Positions 21,828 through 33,904 of a DNA stretch of 64,000 nucleotides are shown here, in pieces; the stretch's first letter is position 1, and each line of letters starts with the position of its first letter. The notes beneath the pieces were generated by a model, which worked only from the letters and a program-made list of their open reading frames with translations, searched no databases and was not told where the DNA came from. Source of the stretch: Lineus longissimus (taxonomy: Eukaryota > Nemertea > Pilidiophora > Heteronemertea > Lineidae); the NCBI RefSeq assembly GCF_910592395.1, contig NC_088325.1, forward strand, positions 10,666,109 through 10,730,108, written 5' to 3'. Made by a program: the position numbers and the translations under genes.

Positions 21828-24800
21828 TTACACGTACTCAATGCCAATGTCATCACAATCCTCCTCCTCAGAGCTAGACGCATCCTCCTCCGAATTTGAT
21901 TCTTCACCACCAGGTTGCACCTCCCCTTCATCAAAATCCACCACGATCTCTATGTCAGTGTCTTTACATTCAAATACATCTGTTGCTTCTAGGAGAAGGT
22001 CTGTGTAGAATTCCTTTGATTCCAGCAGCAACATCACCAATCCATGGTTTTCTTAAATAGAAGGAGAGCTGGACATTAAAATTCTGAAGTCATCAACAAA
22101 GGTAATGCACATACATCTGCAAACCAATAGTTTATGTCTGTCCAGTTAGATTAATGAAAGGCATTCGGTTTGAATTAATTCAAAGCAGGGCGTAGTACAT
22201 TTGTATTAGTAAACTGAACCTGAGCTGGGAAAGAACGAAGTTGCAATCAGATCCAGATCTGCATCCACAGCCCAGGTTAATTCAGAGGTAGTGCCACAGC
22301 AAGACAAGTACATGTATGCATCAACCTCCACAAATGTTGGGTAAAAACTAGAATTTCGAAATTTGCTGGTAGCAAATTTGATAGTCCCCAGGTAGTCGTC
22401 ATGTCAACAGAGTAGAAGCGAGAACATTTTGCGCCGTCGTATTCCGATTTGACTGGTTAGTGGTGAAATCTGCTTTTACTTTTGCAAATTAACATCGTTT
22501 TTCTAGTTCTAACGTTGTCTGAATTAAAGATGCTTTCCCAATGCTCGTCTGGTCTGGCAAGAGGCATTGCCAGGAAAACGTGACGTCATTTTGGCCATTC
22601 TTCTTACCGCACGCCCTCCCTCTCCGTAAAACTTCCTGACATGGTGTGAAGTGGGAGGGCGCACAATGGGAACCACACTGCCGTGATGTTAATAGTTTCT
22701 ATTTATAGAATTCAGCGGCAGAGATTTTAAGCACGGAAAAAGTAGATTAACTCGGCTAATCTCAATGGATTTTACCCAGGAATGTTTTCAAGGCGAGAGA
22801 AACATCTGATTTAAGTACTGCGCTTATTAGATTTCATGTTCATGCCGAAGATTGGCCTAAAACGTGGACGAATGAGTGCATTATCGAGTGTTGGAGAGGT
22901 CACGTGATTGTACGAGAAACCTGAGCGAAAACAATACTGACTCCAACTCCCAGAGGGAGGAGCTGGAGTCATAAAAACGCATCTAAAGCATCGAAATATT
23001 CTGAGTTTTGAAAAATCGTTTTGCGATAGTCCATGAATCGAATTGGATTTCTTTATAATACCTCCATCGTCCCATCGCTCGACCAACTCCTGAGAATAAT
23101 GACGTCATTATGACGGGGCGGAGCTTATGCTAACGTATCAGCGTCTCGCCTCTGCGCATGTCACAGCGCATGTCAGATTGAATCGCGGCTTCGGCATGTT
23201 GGGAGAAGACGATCAGACGAATCTCGGCAAAAAATGCTTCAAAAGTATCGAAATACTCAGGATTTTTAAAATACATTTGCGATAGTCCATAGATGGAATT
23301 GGGTTTGGTGGTGTAAGGGTGATTGATTTCTGGTTTATTTAGCCGTTTTGCTGGACTACCGCAATAAATGTGTTGGTGGAAGAAAATAACAGTTTCGAGA
23401 ATTCCAGCGATATCAATATAGTCCCCAGACGGGATCTGGGGCCTATAATAATTGCATGGCCACTACCTTGGTTTTTGATGGCCTCATTGTTCACGGTGTT
23501 GATTCTGTCTTCCAAGGTGTTTTTTTTTTTTCTTGAAGAAAAGAACAGTTGATACCATCTCTTGAATGAGCACAGGCAATTCCTCGATGTACCTGGTCAT
23601 GTGTTCATGTCTATCAACTATTTTCTTCTTCAAAGCAAATGTTTCTCCCTTGTTCCCTGAATTGAAGAAACAAATATTAGGACTACAGGCTAAAAGTTTC
23701 TTGCTCCATCCCTCCTACATGTACATACGAAACGCTGGTAAAAATACATGCTGGATATGTCAGAAATGTGACTATAAGATTGAGGCGCAACTTAACATTT
23801 TACTTGCAACCAATGCTACATTGCAACCAAATTGTGTTAAATGAACAAGGTAGAATGTACTTTACATCACTTGAAGACCAATGCACCAGTAAGCCTAGAG
23901 CAAAATGCCGACCCAGGCTTTAAACCTCAAATTGCTTGATAAACAACAGCTGGATCAATTTCTCTGAACAATCGAAAATGACTGCAGGACATTACCACTT
24001 GGAGTTATTTGTGTCCTGGACTTTGTGTTACATGTACTAAGTGAAGTTTGTGGGTAAATGAATATGAAGTGAATGCCAACCTGCAGGATTATGCCAAGGC
24101 AACAAATAGTCCTCTTGCGTGACTTCGTCCACAGAAACATGACAGCAGACTAACACAATGCTGAAGTTGCTTTCTCTCCTTTTCAAGACGCTTTCGTAGA
24201 GAAGCCCGACTCTTTGAAGCATCTGAAATGAAAATGATAAACTTTTAAACTGATCGATATAGCATTGAACTCGACATGCATCGTAACTGCACAAACTGCT
24301 AATATGAAGAAAGCCCCTTTAATACTGTCGTGTTAATTGCTATCTTTCAAATCATGTCATGTTATTTAAACCAATGAACTTTATAAGAATCTGAAAAGAA
24401 TGAAAGTGTGTATATAATTAAATTGAAAAACTCCCGAAGATAGGGCAGAAGGCTGAAAACCTGGTCAACAAACTGGGTTGACCATGGCACAAGGGAAAAC
24501 CGTGGTGTTCTTGCAGCTTCTATCTTCAGCTCCAGACTCTGAATCACATTCTAGAGAACAAGTTGTGTTTTGATTAAAGAGCTGTGTTCCTTCAGTTATT
24601 TTTAGTGCCTGTTACATGTACACTTTGAAAACAAATTTATCTCCTATAAATATATCATACCTGATAACAGCTGACGACGCACATGAGACACAAACTGCAC
24701 ATGATGAACTATGTTTTCCCATTTTCCTAAGTATTGACCTCAATACTGGCTCCCGCACCTCCTCCCAACTCTCCTCTTGTCTTTGCTTCCGGTCAGCATG

Positions 24801-25883
24801 CGCAACAAAATGCCTTTTCTTCCATTCAGATTCAGTGCCTGGCACTTCAGTACTATTGGAAGCCCGAATCCCATTTAGAAGCTCCATAAGTTCAGCTCTC
24901 ACTGTAAATTAAAAGTGCATTGATAAATACTACCGGGAAAGAAAAAAAAAGTTCCTAAGTGTTGATTCGAAAATACCATTATTTGCCTTAATCAGCAGCC
25001 AGTGTTGCCCAATTAACCTTTAAAAAAGAATAAATCATTTGCAAACTATAACCTGACTTGTGATCAACACAAAATTCTAAATTTAGATGAATCAGTTCAC
25101 GTCGTTTGACCTCTGCAGCCGTAAAAAGTATGGTAGGTCAAATCGGAAACTTACTCCTTATAAAATACACAACTTGATTTGTGTCTTGGAATAGAGCCAA
25201 CTAGCTGATGAATAAAAAGACCTTAAAAAGACAAATCACAAACCTTGCTGGAACACTTGAAAATCGAAAGGTGCATCGATTTCTACTTCATGATTAATTG
25301 GTTGCAATTCCTCAGGAAAGTCCTTCAGTTTCTCTGGAAAAACAAGCAATTTTGAAATTAAGGCCAAATGCAGATTACGCCAGAAAATTTCTTCCATGGA
25401 ATTTCTTCCATAAAAAGGGTGTACTAATTTTTCTGGTTTGATTTCAAAGATTGGTGAGAAATTTTAAAGAGGTATAGCAGTGATAGGGTTGGATTTGTAT
25501 TGTAGGCATAAACCATTTGTCCAGAACATGAAATTATCAGTTAATTGCACTAATGTAAGCCTAGTCTAGCAGCAATATTTTTCCATGTATAAAGCCTAAT
25601 TGAATATTGATGGCTCAGACGAGGTGAAGGCATTTGTCAACCAAAAACAATCTACCTGTCGTTGAGGTTTTCTTCCCTTTTCTTTCTCTTCTGGGAACTG
25701 ATGGACCATCTAATATCTATAGCACCATTGTTGTCCCTGGATGGAGCCTTCACATATGGCTTTAACTTCTTTTAGGATAGGTTTTCCTCTTTCTCCTGCG
25801 ATAGGAGGCAGCCAACTCTTTGATTCGTGCATAATGCCCTGCATTCTCGACAGAAGGATTGTCATCATTACCATTGGATGATG
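21828..25883 (-). pseudogene. KDZ-transposase-family gene remnant, terminal exons only
   Basis: Minus-strand exons with good GT-AG sites at 25656-25883, 25244-25333, 24661-24901, 24081-24222, 23467-23656 and 21828-22051. The junctions 25244/24901, 24081/23656 and 23467/22051 are in phase. The first exons give a basic stretch (YRRRKRKTYPKR), then FQQVRAELMELLNGI, a long Glu/Arg helix, SWEEVREPVLRSILRKMG and CAVCVSCASSAVIR, like the cysteine cluster that precedes KDZ (Kyakuja-Dileera-Zisupton) transposase cores. The later exons give a coiled coil (LRKRLEKERKQLQHC; DRHEHMTRYIEELPVLIQEM) and an acidic tail (EESNSEEDASSSEEED), like KDZ C-termini. Only 440 bp separate the two parts, so the catalytic core of several hundred residues is absent. 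Frames break in the exons at 25656, 24081 and 23467 (an A12 run). The family is an inference from pattern memory; the exon structure is seen. Confidence 0.5.
22970..23320. repeat. Imperfect direct repeat, two ~90-bp copies
   Basis: About 22973-23065 and 23226-23318 share GCATCGAAATATTCTGAG / GTATCGAAATACTCAGGA, then TTTGCGATAGTCCAT and GAATTGG. Spacing is about 253 bp. They lie between the last two exons of the KDZ-like gene. No terminal repeats were seen. Confidence 0.65.
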
Positions 25884-26307
25884 CTGAAAAACAAACACAT
25901 AAAGTGACAAATACTAATAGTCAAAACTATGACTTAGCCTAGACAAAATACAGCCTCCATGCAGGCTACACTCGATTTATGATTTTAACGAACACGAAGC
26001 TTTAGAAGGCCTTAAGACAACTTCAGACAATGCCAATAGTTAAAGGGGGGGGGGGGCGCCTGATTGGCCACATCCTTGCCAATGAACCTACATGTGGTGG
26101 CAAAACAGGAAGACACAAGGTTGGCCTCGGGATGAGCAGAGCCTAATCAACGATAGCCCATTTGAATACTCTCGATGTTCTACGCTCCAATCCGCCATTG
26201 AGTCGAGTATCTGCGCCAATAAAGGTAGGGAATTCCTGCGCAACGAGTTTAAGCTTACTACTATGAAGATACGGTCTATCGCAGTGCTATTTTTAGGAAT
26301 GTCTAAC
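25884..26307. other. No gene seen; short poly-G
   Basis: A 12-base G run is at 26045-26056. The small open frame at 26092-26376 runs into the foldback element and shows no domain. Confidence 0.5.
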
Positions 26308-26962
26308 GTCAGGGATGTAGCCGGGGGGGATCAGGGGGGTTCGAACCAACCCCAGCTTGAGAAAAGGATCCGCTGAGGACAGTCAAAAATACTTTTCTAC
26401 TGAGTTTTGTAACACCATGATTCTATCCAAATAGGCCATTGTACGATAGAGTGACAGGCCTTTCAATTACGTGGAGACCTCTACACCCTGTATTTTTTTA
26501 GCCTATTTTGGGGGACATGTTTTTTTGCTTTTTGGCTTAATTTGGGGACATTTCATCACGCCAATTTGCCTGAACAGCGATGTCATACATCAAAGTTAGT
26601 GACTGATATCACCACATACACCTGAAAAATCATAATTTTAGGGGAAAACTTTAAAATGAGGCCATTTGGATGAGATTTGGTTATGTTAGGGGTCAAAAAA
26701 CGCTTCAGGGGGTCATATTTAAAAAAAAAAAAGACCTAATTTTGGGACATCCTGTACGGTGTAGGAATCATGTAATTGAGAGGCCTGAGTGACCTTATAC
26801 AGTCCTTCGTAACTGGGAGTGCTGACCTGCCAGATTTCGGCCTCATGTTCACGGGCTTAGCGCCTTCGTTGCTCAAGAAATAGGCGAAGAATCCCGCCCC
26901 CCCCCCCCCCCCCCCCCCCCCCACTGCGATATCAGGCTTCCGGCTACGCCCCTGAACGTTCA
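26308..26962. mobile_element. Foldback element with CAGGG(A/G)(T/C)GTAGCC ends
   Basis: The left end CAGGGATGTAGCC and right end GGCTACGCCCCTG are inverted copies. Inside, 26450-26500 (GACAGGCCTTTCAATTACG) is mirrored at 26745-26800 (CATGTAATTGAGAGGCCTG). A 26-base C run (26897-26922) sits beside the right end. CAGGGGCGTAGCC-type ends are common on hAT-like non-autonomous elements. An 8-bp duplication is not clear, only the shared AACGT. Confidence 0.75.
26897..26922. repeat. Poly-C run, 26 bases
   Basis: Same length as the run at 5426-5451. It encodes a glycine run in a spurious minus-strand frame (26736-26972). Confidence 0.9.
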
Positions 26963-27303
26963 CGTGATACATGTTCTATGTTATTTTCGAATTGGTCAAT
27001 CACTGTGCATGAGGTGACTTGTGACAAGACATCACATGGAAATAATTAATGCGATGACAGGGTTATCGGCCTGGGAAATATTGAAACGCCACCATATTTG
27101 AGGCCACAATTCATGAATTACCTCTTTTGGCAGAAGGGCAGGCACGCCGGTCTAAGTCAATGAATGTGAAATTTTGAATTTATGGTTAGGGCCAGGGGGG
27201 GCGGCCTGCCCGCCTGGCAAGCGCGGCCACACAGGGTAGGCTAGGCCTAGGGGGTGGGCATGGTGGGGGGGGGGGGGGGGGGCCTAGGCCTACCATTACA
27301 AGA
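26963..27303. other. Non-coding spacer with an 18-base G run
   Basis: The G run is at 27265-27282, with AGGCCTAGG palindromes on each side. No gene was seen. Confidence 0.6.
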
Positions 27304-27345
27304 TAAGATAAAATAAGATAAGATAAGATAAGATAAACTTTATTT
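27304..27345. repeat. GATAA microsatellite at the LINE 3' end
   Basis: Plus strand AAGATAAGATAAAATAAGAT and onward, in 5-bp units. It forms the 3' tail of the minus-strand LINE. Confidence 0.9.
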
Positions 27346-29270
27346 TTCATCGGTATGGGAATACATAAAAAACGTGAGCTGTGGTGGGCTCTCCAACCGA
27401 TATCTAACATGATTAAAATAACAAAAGAATAAATAATACAGAGTTATCACAAGATTAATTTACAAATAGTAAAACAATAGTACAACAAACCCTACAGGGT
27501 TATGTCTCTAAAAGGCAATAGTACAAACACAGTTTAAAAAGCGCACATAGCACTTTTACATTTATCACCCTTCCAAGTTAATAAAAGTTTACGAAAAATG
27601 GTAAAATTATTGGCCTCACGGATATGGTTTGGTAGGTCATTCCAAATCCGTGAGGCTTCATATATAAAACTATTTTTACCATATGATATACTGTTAAAAT
27701 GATTGATCTGCACATTATTGCTACGAAGGTTGTGCGAGATTTCTTTTTCTTTTATAAGGTTCAACAAGTAGGAGGGTCTTTGTTTTTCTAGGATTTTGTA
27801 CACTTCTTCAGCAATAGTTCTCTGTCTGCGTAGATGTAGGGAGACCGAAGCGTCCTCTGCGAGAAGTGACTCGTATGAGCTAGTATGATCTTTATACACA
27901 AGTTTAAGGGCCCTATAATTTAATCTTTCCAGTTTTTTTGTGTTAGATACACTACAAAAATGCCAGATGATTGGGCAAAAATTTAAATTTGACTGGATGA
28001 AACATTGATAGATAGTTTTACGGCAACTGATCGGAAGGTACTGACCTATACGTTTTGAAAACATTGATCTGGCGACCAATTTTCTTGGCCATGATAGCAA
28101 TATGAACATCGAAATTTAGTTTGTAATCAAGACTTACTCCAAGCAGCTTGGTCTCGTCCGTACATTCGATTTCTGCACCCTGGATGCTGAAAGTAGGTTT
28201 CTTGGTATGAGTTTTTTTACCCACCGCAAGACCCTGAAACTTCCCTGGATTTGCTTGCATCTGATTTGTAGTAAACCAATCAACAAGGGCACTACCGTCA
28301 GCCTACAAGGTGCGTTTCATTGTTGTAAAATTTTTGTGGGAATATGAGATGGTATTGTCATCTGCATAGTTATACAAGTTGCTTTTTTGGACAGAATAAA
28401 AAATATCATTTATGAAAATATTAAATAACACTGGTCCAGCTATTGAACCTTGTGGGACTCCTTTAGTCAGGGGTAGGAATTCGCTCTGAGCATTACCAAT
28501 TTTGACGCATTGTTCTCTGCCAGAAAGGTAGCTCCGGAGCAGAGATACAGCCGAATCTGATGTTTTATAAGCACTCAGCTTTTCCAAGATTAGGTTGTGT
28601 GGTAAGCAGTCGAAGGCCTTCGAGAGGTCCATGAGAATTGCACCAACAAAATGGCAATCATCCAGTGCCTTCCTCCAATCCTCCGTGAGTGCCAGTAACG
28701 CAGACTGACAGCTGTAGCCTCTGCGATAGGCTGACAAGAAAGGATGAAAGAGTTCACTGAAATGCCCATTCAGTTGGTCCACCATAGCCCTCTCAAACAC
28801 CTTCGACTTAATAGGAAGCACACTAACAGGTCGATAGTTTTTCTTCTGGAGTGCATCGTCTTTTTTATAGACGGGGGTGACTCGAGCACGCTTCAGTTCT
28901 GTGGGGAAAACACCCGACTCAAACATACTATTTATAATTCTAGTGAGATGGGGTAGGTAAACAGGTTTGATTATCTTAAGAATTTTTGCCGAGATATTAT
29001 CCAGGCCTGTTGCCTTTTTGTTGCCAATGGATGAAACATACTTGTCCACCTGTTTGATTGACACTGGTGTGAATATAAATGGAGTTATAACTGGCGTGTT
29101 GTCCTTAATTTTCTGGACACTAGGGTGCGTTTTGACTTCATCCTCAGAGAGGTCTTTACCTATGTCCTTGGCTACTTTTGAAAAATGACTGTTAAATATA
29201 CTGGCGACTGCATTAGGGTCGGAGATGACGTGGTCATCTTCTAGAAGACAAATTTCTTTCAAATTACATC
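27304..29270 (-). mobile_element. Non-LTR retrotransposon (jockey/CR1-like RT), 5'-truncated, nearly intact RT
   Basis: On the minus strand from about 29262: linker, then reverse transcriptase with RVTPVYKKDDALQKKNYRPV, LSAYRRGYSCQSALLALTED, ILMDLSKAFDCLPHNLI, GVPQGSIAGPVLFNIFINDI and the YADDNT catalytic box (28303-29262). Then come the thumb and C-terminal parts (ETKLLGVSLDYKLNFDVHI; LERLNYRALKLVYKDHTSSY; YGKNSFIYEASRIWNDLPNH), ending WKGDKCKSAMCAF at 27534. The 3' tail is a GATAA microsatellite (27304-27345). No endonuclease is present. Damage is light: one TAG at about 28303-28306 and one frameshift near 28100. It is younger than the 14-kb LINE. Confidence 0.93.
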
Positions 29271-30884
29271 AATGTGATATGTCAAGGATGACAAATAATG
29301 ATGAAGATGTCCACGCATCGAGCATTTACATACATTTACGGCAGCAGCATGGGGATGCATCTCATTTATCAATACAGGTGGTAGGCCTAGCTAGGCATGT
29401 GCGTGCCCTGCTGGGCCTGGGCCGGGGCTGGGCGACGGCCATGCTTTTTTCTCAGATCGATTTAAGACAATTAGGCCTAGCCTAGGTGACAAAAAAACCA
29501 ACACCTTTGGCGACCATCTGGCTATACTTACCACCAAATTCCATGGTCATGATATTTGATGCGGTCCTAACTATGACATGGTCTACGTTTCATAGCCTAC
29601 CGGTACTTCAAACCGTAAATAGCAATGGAATTGAGCGAAACTGAAATACTACAACACCATCCGATAAATCGAATGTCGCACGTTCTGTATCCTGCGAGAT
29701 CTCGAAACTACTGCGCACAGGCGCGAGAAATTATATAATAGCTCAATTGCCCCCTACCCCTTCAGCTCAGGCCCCCTCGACTAACTACCTCCATCCCCCC
29801 CCCCCAAATGTAAAATGATATCGTTTTTAGATTTGCTGTCGGTGTAATCGGGGTTTGTTTGTCAGTCAAGGGGGCAACCGAACGGGGGGGGGGTCTCTAA
29901 GTTTCACGTGCCTGTGCTGCTGTTTTAGTAGCGGCAGAGGCAGTGGCTAAAAAGGTAGCACGAGAAACGAGGATGAGCTGATATAGTTCCCCAGTAAAAT
30001 GGGTTGCCGCAAATATTGACAACTTTAAAACTGTCGAAAACCTGCGTGAAGATTAATCAGAATAATTGAAGAGTCATGAAAATATATGATGACTACAAAC
30101 CTAATGCAAATCTAAAACATTCATACGGGCTGGTTTTGCGAATAGATGGATACCTTTGTTTACAAAATGACGACACTCTGACGTCACGCATAACTTAAAA
30201 GATACTTCGTTGCTATAGTTCATCATTATCCCACTGTAGCGCAATGTCTGTTTAGTTCCACCCCTAGCTGAAAGGTGGGGCATCCTGATTTGGATCGTGG
30301 GATATGTACGTTATAAGCCACTAATACCAATCGTGGATATACCACTATTGTTTGCGGAGAATGCACTGCATATTCGGCTAAAGGAGTGTTTGTAAATAGT
30401 ACAGAAACCGACGTGAAAGTTTCAAAATGTCACGCAGTTTTCTCCTCTTTTATGAAACATTTTTCAAATTTTGAAAATGGAAATGTGCTATTAACCAACA
30501 GGAGCTTGTCCGTATAACCGGGGATTTTGGGGTTTTTCAAGTAGATTTCCGCGAAATTTCCGAAATAGAGATTTTTTTTAATAATCGGTGGTTGTACGGA
30601 CATGCGCTGGGAATGGCTGCGTCCATTCCAACAGAGTATGCTTCGATGCGACATAGCATGTTGACATATAAATTTGATCAAGGTGAATTTTTGACCATCC
30701 CAAAAAGTCATCTTTCTGGGTAATCCAGAAATACGATCCAGTTATTTAGGGGGAAAGTTCACTTAGATGTTTCGTACGTTACTGGTACTCGTACCGTACC
30801 ATAATTTGTTTTGGATCATTGTTATCAATGAATTATCATGAGTTGAAGTTCGACAGTTTTGCGCCACGCAAGAGTATAGATCCA
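29271..30884. other. No gene seen
   Basis: Short open frames only. C- and G-rich bits are at 29795-29807 and 29883-29892. Confidence 0.5.
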
Positions 30885-30980
30885 CCTTAAAGGGGGACTA
30901 TAGGCAAGAGCAGAAGGCTAATTTAGCCATCTTCATGTGACTAATCGAAGTCACCCACTGACATGGTTCAAGTGTAAAAA
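30885..30980 (+). mobile_element. MITE fragment (TTAAAGGGGGACTATAGGCA family)
   Basis: The left end CCTTAAAGGGGGACTATAGG and about 75 further bases (CTAATTTAGCCATCTTCA, GTGACTAAT) match 12632-12720. The right half is missing. Confidence 0.8.
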
Positions 30981-32060
30981 AATACAGCAGGGGTGTCACA
31001 TCAAGAGTGCATTTCTCAGCCTTGGGACCAAGACTATAGTTTTACTTTGCTTTCACCATCAACTGCACCTTATTGAAAGACTCTGAGTAAATTCTCAAAT
31101 CGAAATTTTTTTTGAAGAATTGTAAATTTGACTAAAAAATAATAAATTAGGCTTGATAATATCAGGTTAATATTTGTTATCATTCTCTGTCATTGGGTAC
31201 GGCATGATTTTAGGTGCATGCCCTATCACATGATACGATCGATTAAGCCTATACTATCACAGAAATACCATGCGGATAATCGAGTTGCGAACTTGATATC
31301 TACCAAACCTCTTGCGGAATATTTACACCTTTGTCCGAATCAGCCCAGTTACATATTTATTTTAGTGATATTGAGTATGGTTAAACATCCTTCATACAAA
31401 AATGCAAACAATAACAACGCTTATATGTAATTATCTATAACAGCAACACGACATTCTTGCCCGCTCACCCGCTTTGGCACGTTTTTTAACCGCTGAATCT
31501 ATGAACTCGAAATTTGGTACACATGACCCCTACACCAGATAAATTCTGACGCCAATTTCAATTCAATCTGAGTCTTGACTTGGCCACCAGGTGGCCAAAA
31601 CTGAAGGGCAATATCTCTCTTTTCGACAGAATTATCGTGGTAGGTAGAGTCTACTCCAAGCAAAGATACATCACGTGTCATACGGGTTTTTGATTTGACC
31701 TATTTTTCAAAGTCACAGAGATCAAATGGCGTAAATTGGCCGTCGTGGCCGTTAGAGTGTAACAGCAGTGATGTCAAATTTCCTATTTTTGGCTGATTTC
31801 AGACTTTTTTGTCTCCCTTATTGGCCTCAATGATAAATTCGATAGATTGTTATGGAAAACGCTTTTTCAGCTTTCTGTGGATCTTTGCTTAATCAAAACC
31901 AGAACAAAAATAAATTTCTGACTTTTATCTTAACTCATTGGCTTCGTAGAGTCGGTCTCGCGGATTTTAACCGGATAATACATGCAGTCGTTTTTTTTAT
32001 CATGCAAAAAGACTAGTCACAAAATTTAATATCATGCCTCCAGCGTCGCTATTATAAAAC
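30981..32060. other. No gene seen
   Basis: AT-rich, with open frames up to 70 codons and no domains. Confidence 0.5.
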
Positions 32061-32408
32061 TCTGGTGAACTTGTTCCCGGACGACTCTTGACCGTGTCCT
32101 GGTTTCTGCCAACAATCGCTATAATAAAAGAAAATGTTTTTTTCTTTATTTCTTATTCGTCATTGCTTTCGCAACAAATCACATATCGACAAGTTTAAGT
32201 ACGATCATGACATCATGAATACATCTATTAGTTTTTACTGTCGGGTGAACTAGTTCCCGGACGACTCTTGACCGTGTCCTGGTTTCTGCCAACGATCGCT
32301 ATAATAAAAAAAATGATTTTTTTCTTTATTTCTTATTCGTCATTGCTTTCGCAACAAATCGCATATCGTCAAGTTTGAGTACGATCATGACATCATGAAT
32401 ACATCTAA
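32061..32408. repeat. 180-bp unit, two tandem copies
   Basis: Copies start at about 32065 and 32245 (GTGAAC[T]TGTTCCCGGACGA). They share TTGACCGTGTCCTGGTTTCT and GAGTACGATCATGACATCAT. A third copy is at 42650-42815. Confidence 0.93.
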
Positions 32409-33837
32409 TATGTAAAGTCACAGACTTAGTGCACCCCCCTTATGGGGGGACAACCCCCCCAAACCCCCCTCCGTCGACATAAGTTTTAACCAGTGCGTTG
32501 GGGGAAGTCCCCCCCAAACCCCCCCCCCCCGTGGACAGTCAACTAGCCCTTCCATGTCATTTACCGCTGGGGGGGAGGGGGCGATGGATGTCATCTGTAC
32601 TTGTGATAGTTGTGCAAATAAAGAATTTGAATTTGAATTTGATATTATCCAGTGCAATGGGGGAAGCCCCCCAAACCCCCCATTGCCATTGGACAGTCAA
32701 TTAACCCTTCCGTGTACCCACTCACTGGGTGATTTTGAGCCTATAGGCCTGCCATTATGACATCAAAATAAATTGGTTTAAATTGTCTTTGGACTTGGTT
32801 GTGACTGCCAAGTCAAGTTCCAGTGCCACAAAATGCCAAAAATAACTATTGCGAAAGGTCGTGTTATGGAAAAAGTCTCTATGTATGTTCTGAATGGTAA
32901 TAATGATCAATTGAATTGGTTTACTGCTGTTAAAATTACTAAACAATGCAAGAAATTTGGGAAATTTGAAAGGAAGAATCGAAATCGTGTTTTCATTCGT
33001 GTGCGGACGCCACTGAAGCAGACGGCCGAAAGTAGTTTGTTCTCTGTCCGCTAAGGTGCAGAATCTAGATGGTGTATATTGAGAGTTCGGCCAATTTGCC
33101 AACTGAGACTTGTTTCACGAATCTGCGCGAGTTTTGATTGAATTCCGCAAATAAACAGCACTTTTGTACACGATTTAAGCTGTTAAGGCGGATATGCAAA
33201 TAAAATTCTTTGATCTTTCCTGAAGAATGTGTCGGGGGATAAATCCCCCCGAACCCCCCTAAAATTGTTGGGATTATTAGGCCACGGCCGATGTGGAAAT
33301 GGTTCCGCAGGTGTATATATTGGCGAAAAAAAGTCAATAACAATATTTTTTTCTCGCTAATTTGCACGCGCAGTGGGCAGTCCAGTGCATGTCAGATGGT
33401 ACGAAAAGCGTATTTGCATTATTTTGATCATATCGAATGGTTGATTTAGTGTGATTTCGAGAAAAAACTGAAGAAACACGTCTTGGCAACAGTTACCAGG
33501 CGAGCGCGCGCGTGTGTGGAATATACTATATGTCACGTGACCTCGGCAAAATTGAAACAAAACGTCGGCATTTTTGTGAGTAATGCGTGATTTAGGCGGC
33601 AGTTTTTCTAATTAGAAGACAAATAAATGTTTCCTGATTTTTGTAGGCATGTGTCGGGGGGGGAAAGGCCCCCGACCCCCCCCCTAAAATTGAAATTAAT
33701 TCTTGAAAATTGAAAATCAGCCAATGGGACGCGACCTACCGATGCGCTGTAGCGACGCCGGACACATGAAACTACCATGACTACCCTCATATTTATCAGC
33801 GCCGTTTTTGACCAAACATTTTTGTTTCAAGCTATAC
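32409..33837. repeat. Diverged relative of the ~950-bp unit, interrupted by the composite insertion
   Basis: Begins ATGTAAAGTCACAGACTTAG like the 950-bp units. It carries C/G-rich inverted bits (32436-32530, 33232-33258, 33655-33683), then GCAGACGGCCGAAAGTAGTT (33018), GTCACGTGACCTCGGC (33532) and CAATGGGACGCGACC (33722), in the same order as the units at 33905-36645. It continues after the insertion at 37660-37740, ending in a CACCCC..GGGGGTG stem. Open frames across it, one with a GGVGGLSPP-like run, are translations of the C/G-rich repeats. Confidence 0.75.
33314..33837. repeat. Host repeat X (occupied copy of 42062-42645)
   Basis: About 90% identical by eye to 42062-42585: TATATATTGGC, GCACGCGCAGTGGGCAGTC, GAAACACGTCTTGGCAACAG and GGTGATTT-like words lie in the same order. 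It is broken after GCTATAC by the insertion and resumes at 37660 with ATACAGAGAATTTCTAAT. Confidence 0.9.
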
Positions 33838-33904
33838 GAGACAAGACCACTAATGAATATTCATTGAGTTTTTTCTGCCAGTTGGCTGAAAAGAGTGGAA
33901 ATAA

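Noticed and set aside
32418-32760. Overlapping open frames with Gly/Pro-rich products on both strands
   Set aside because: They come from C/G-rich inverted repeats; no start context, domain or splice signal.
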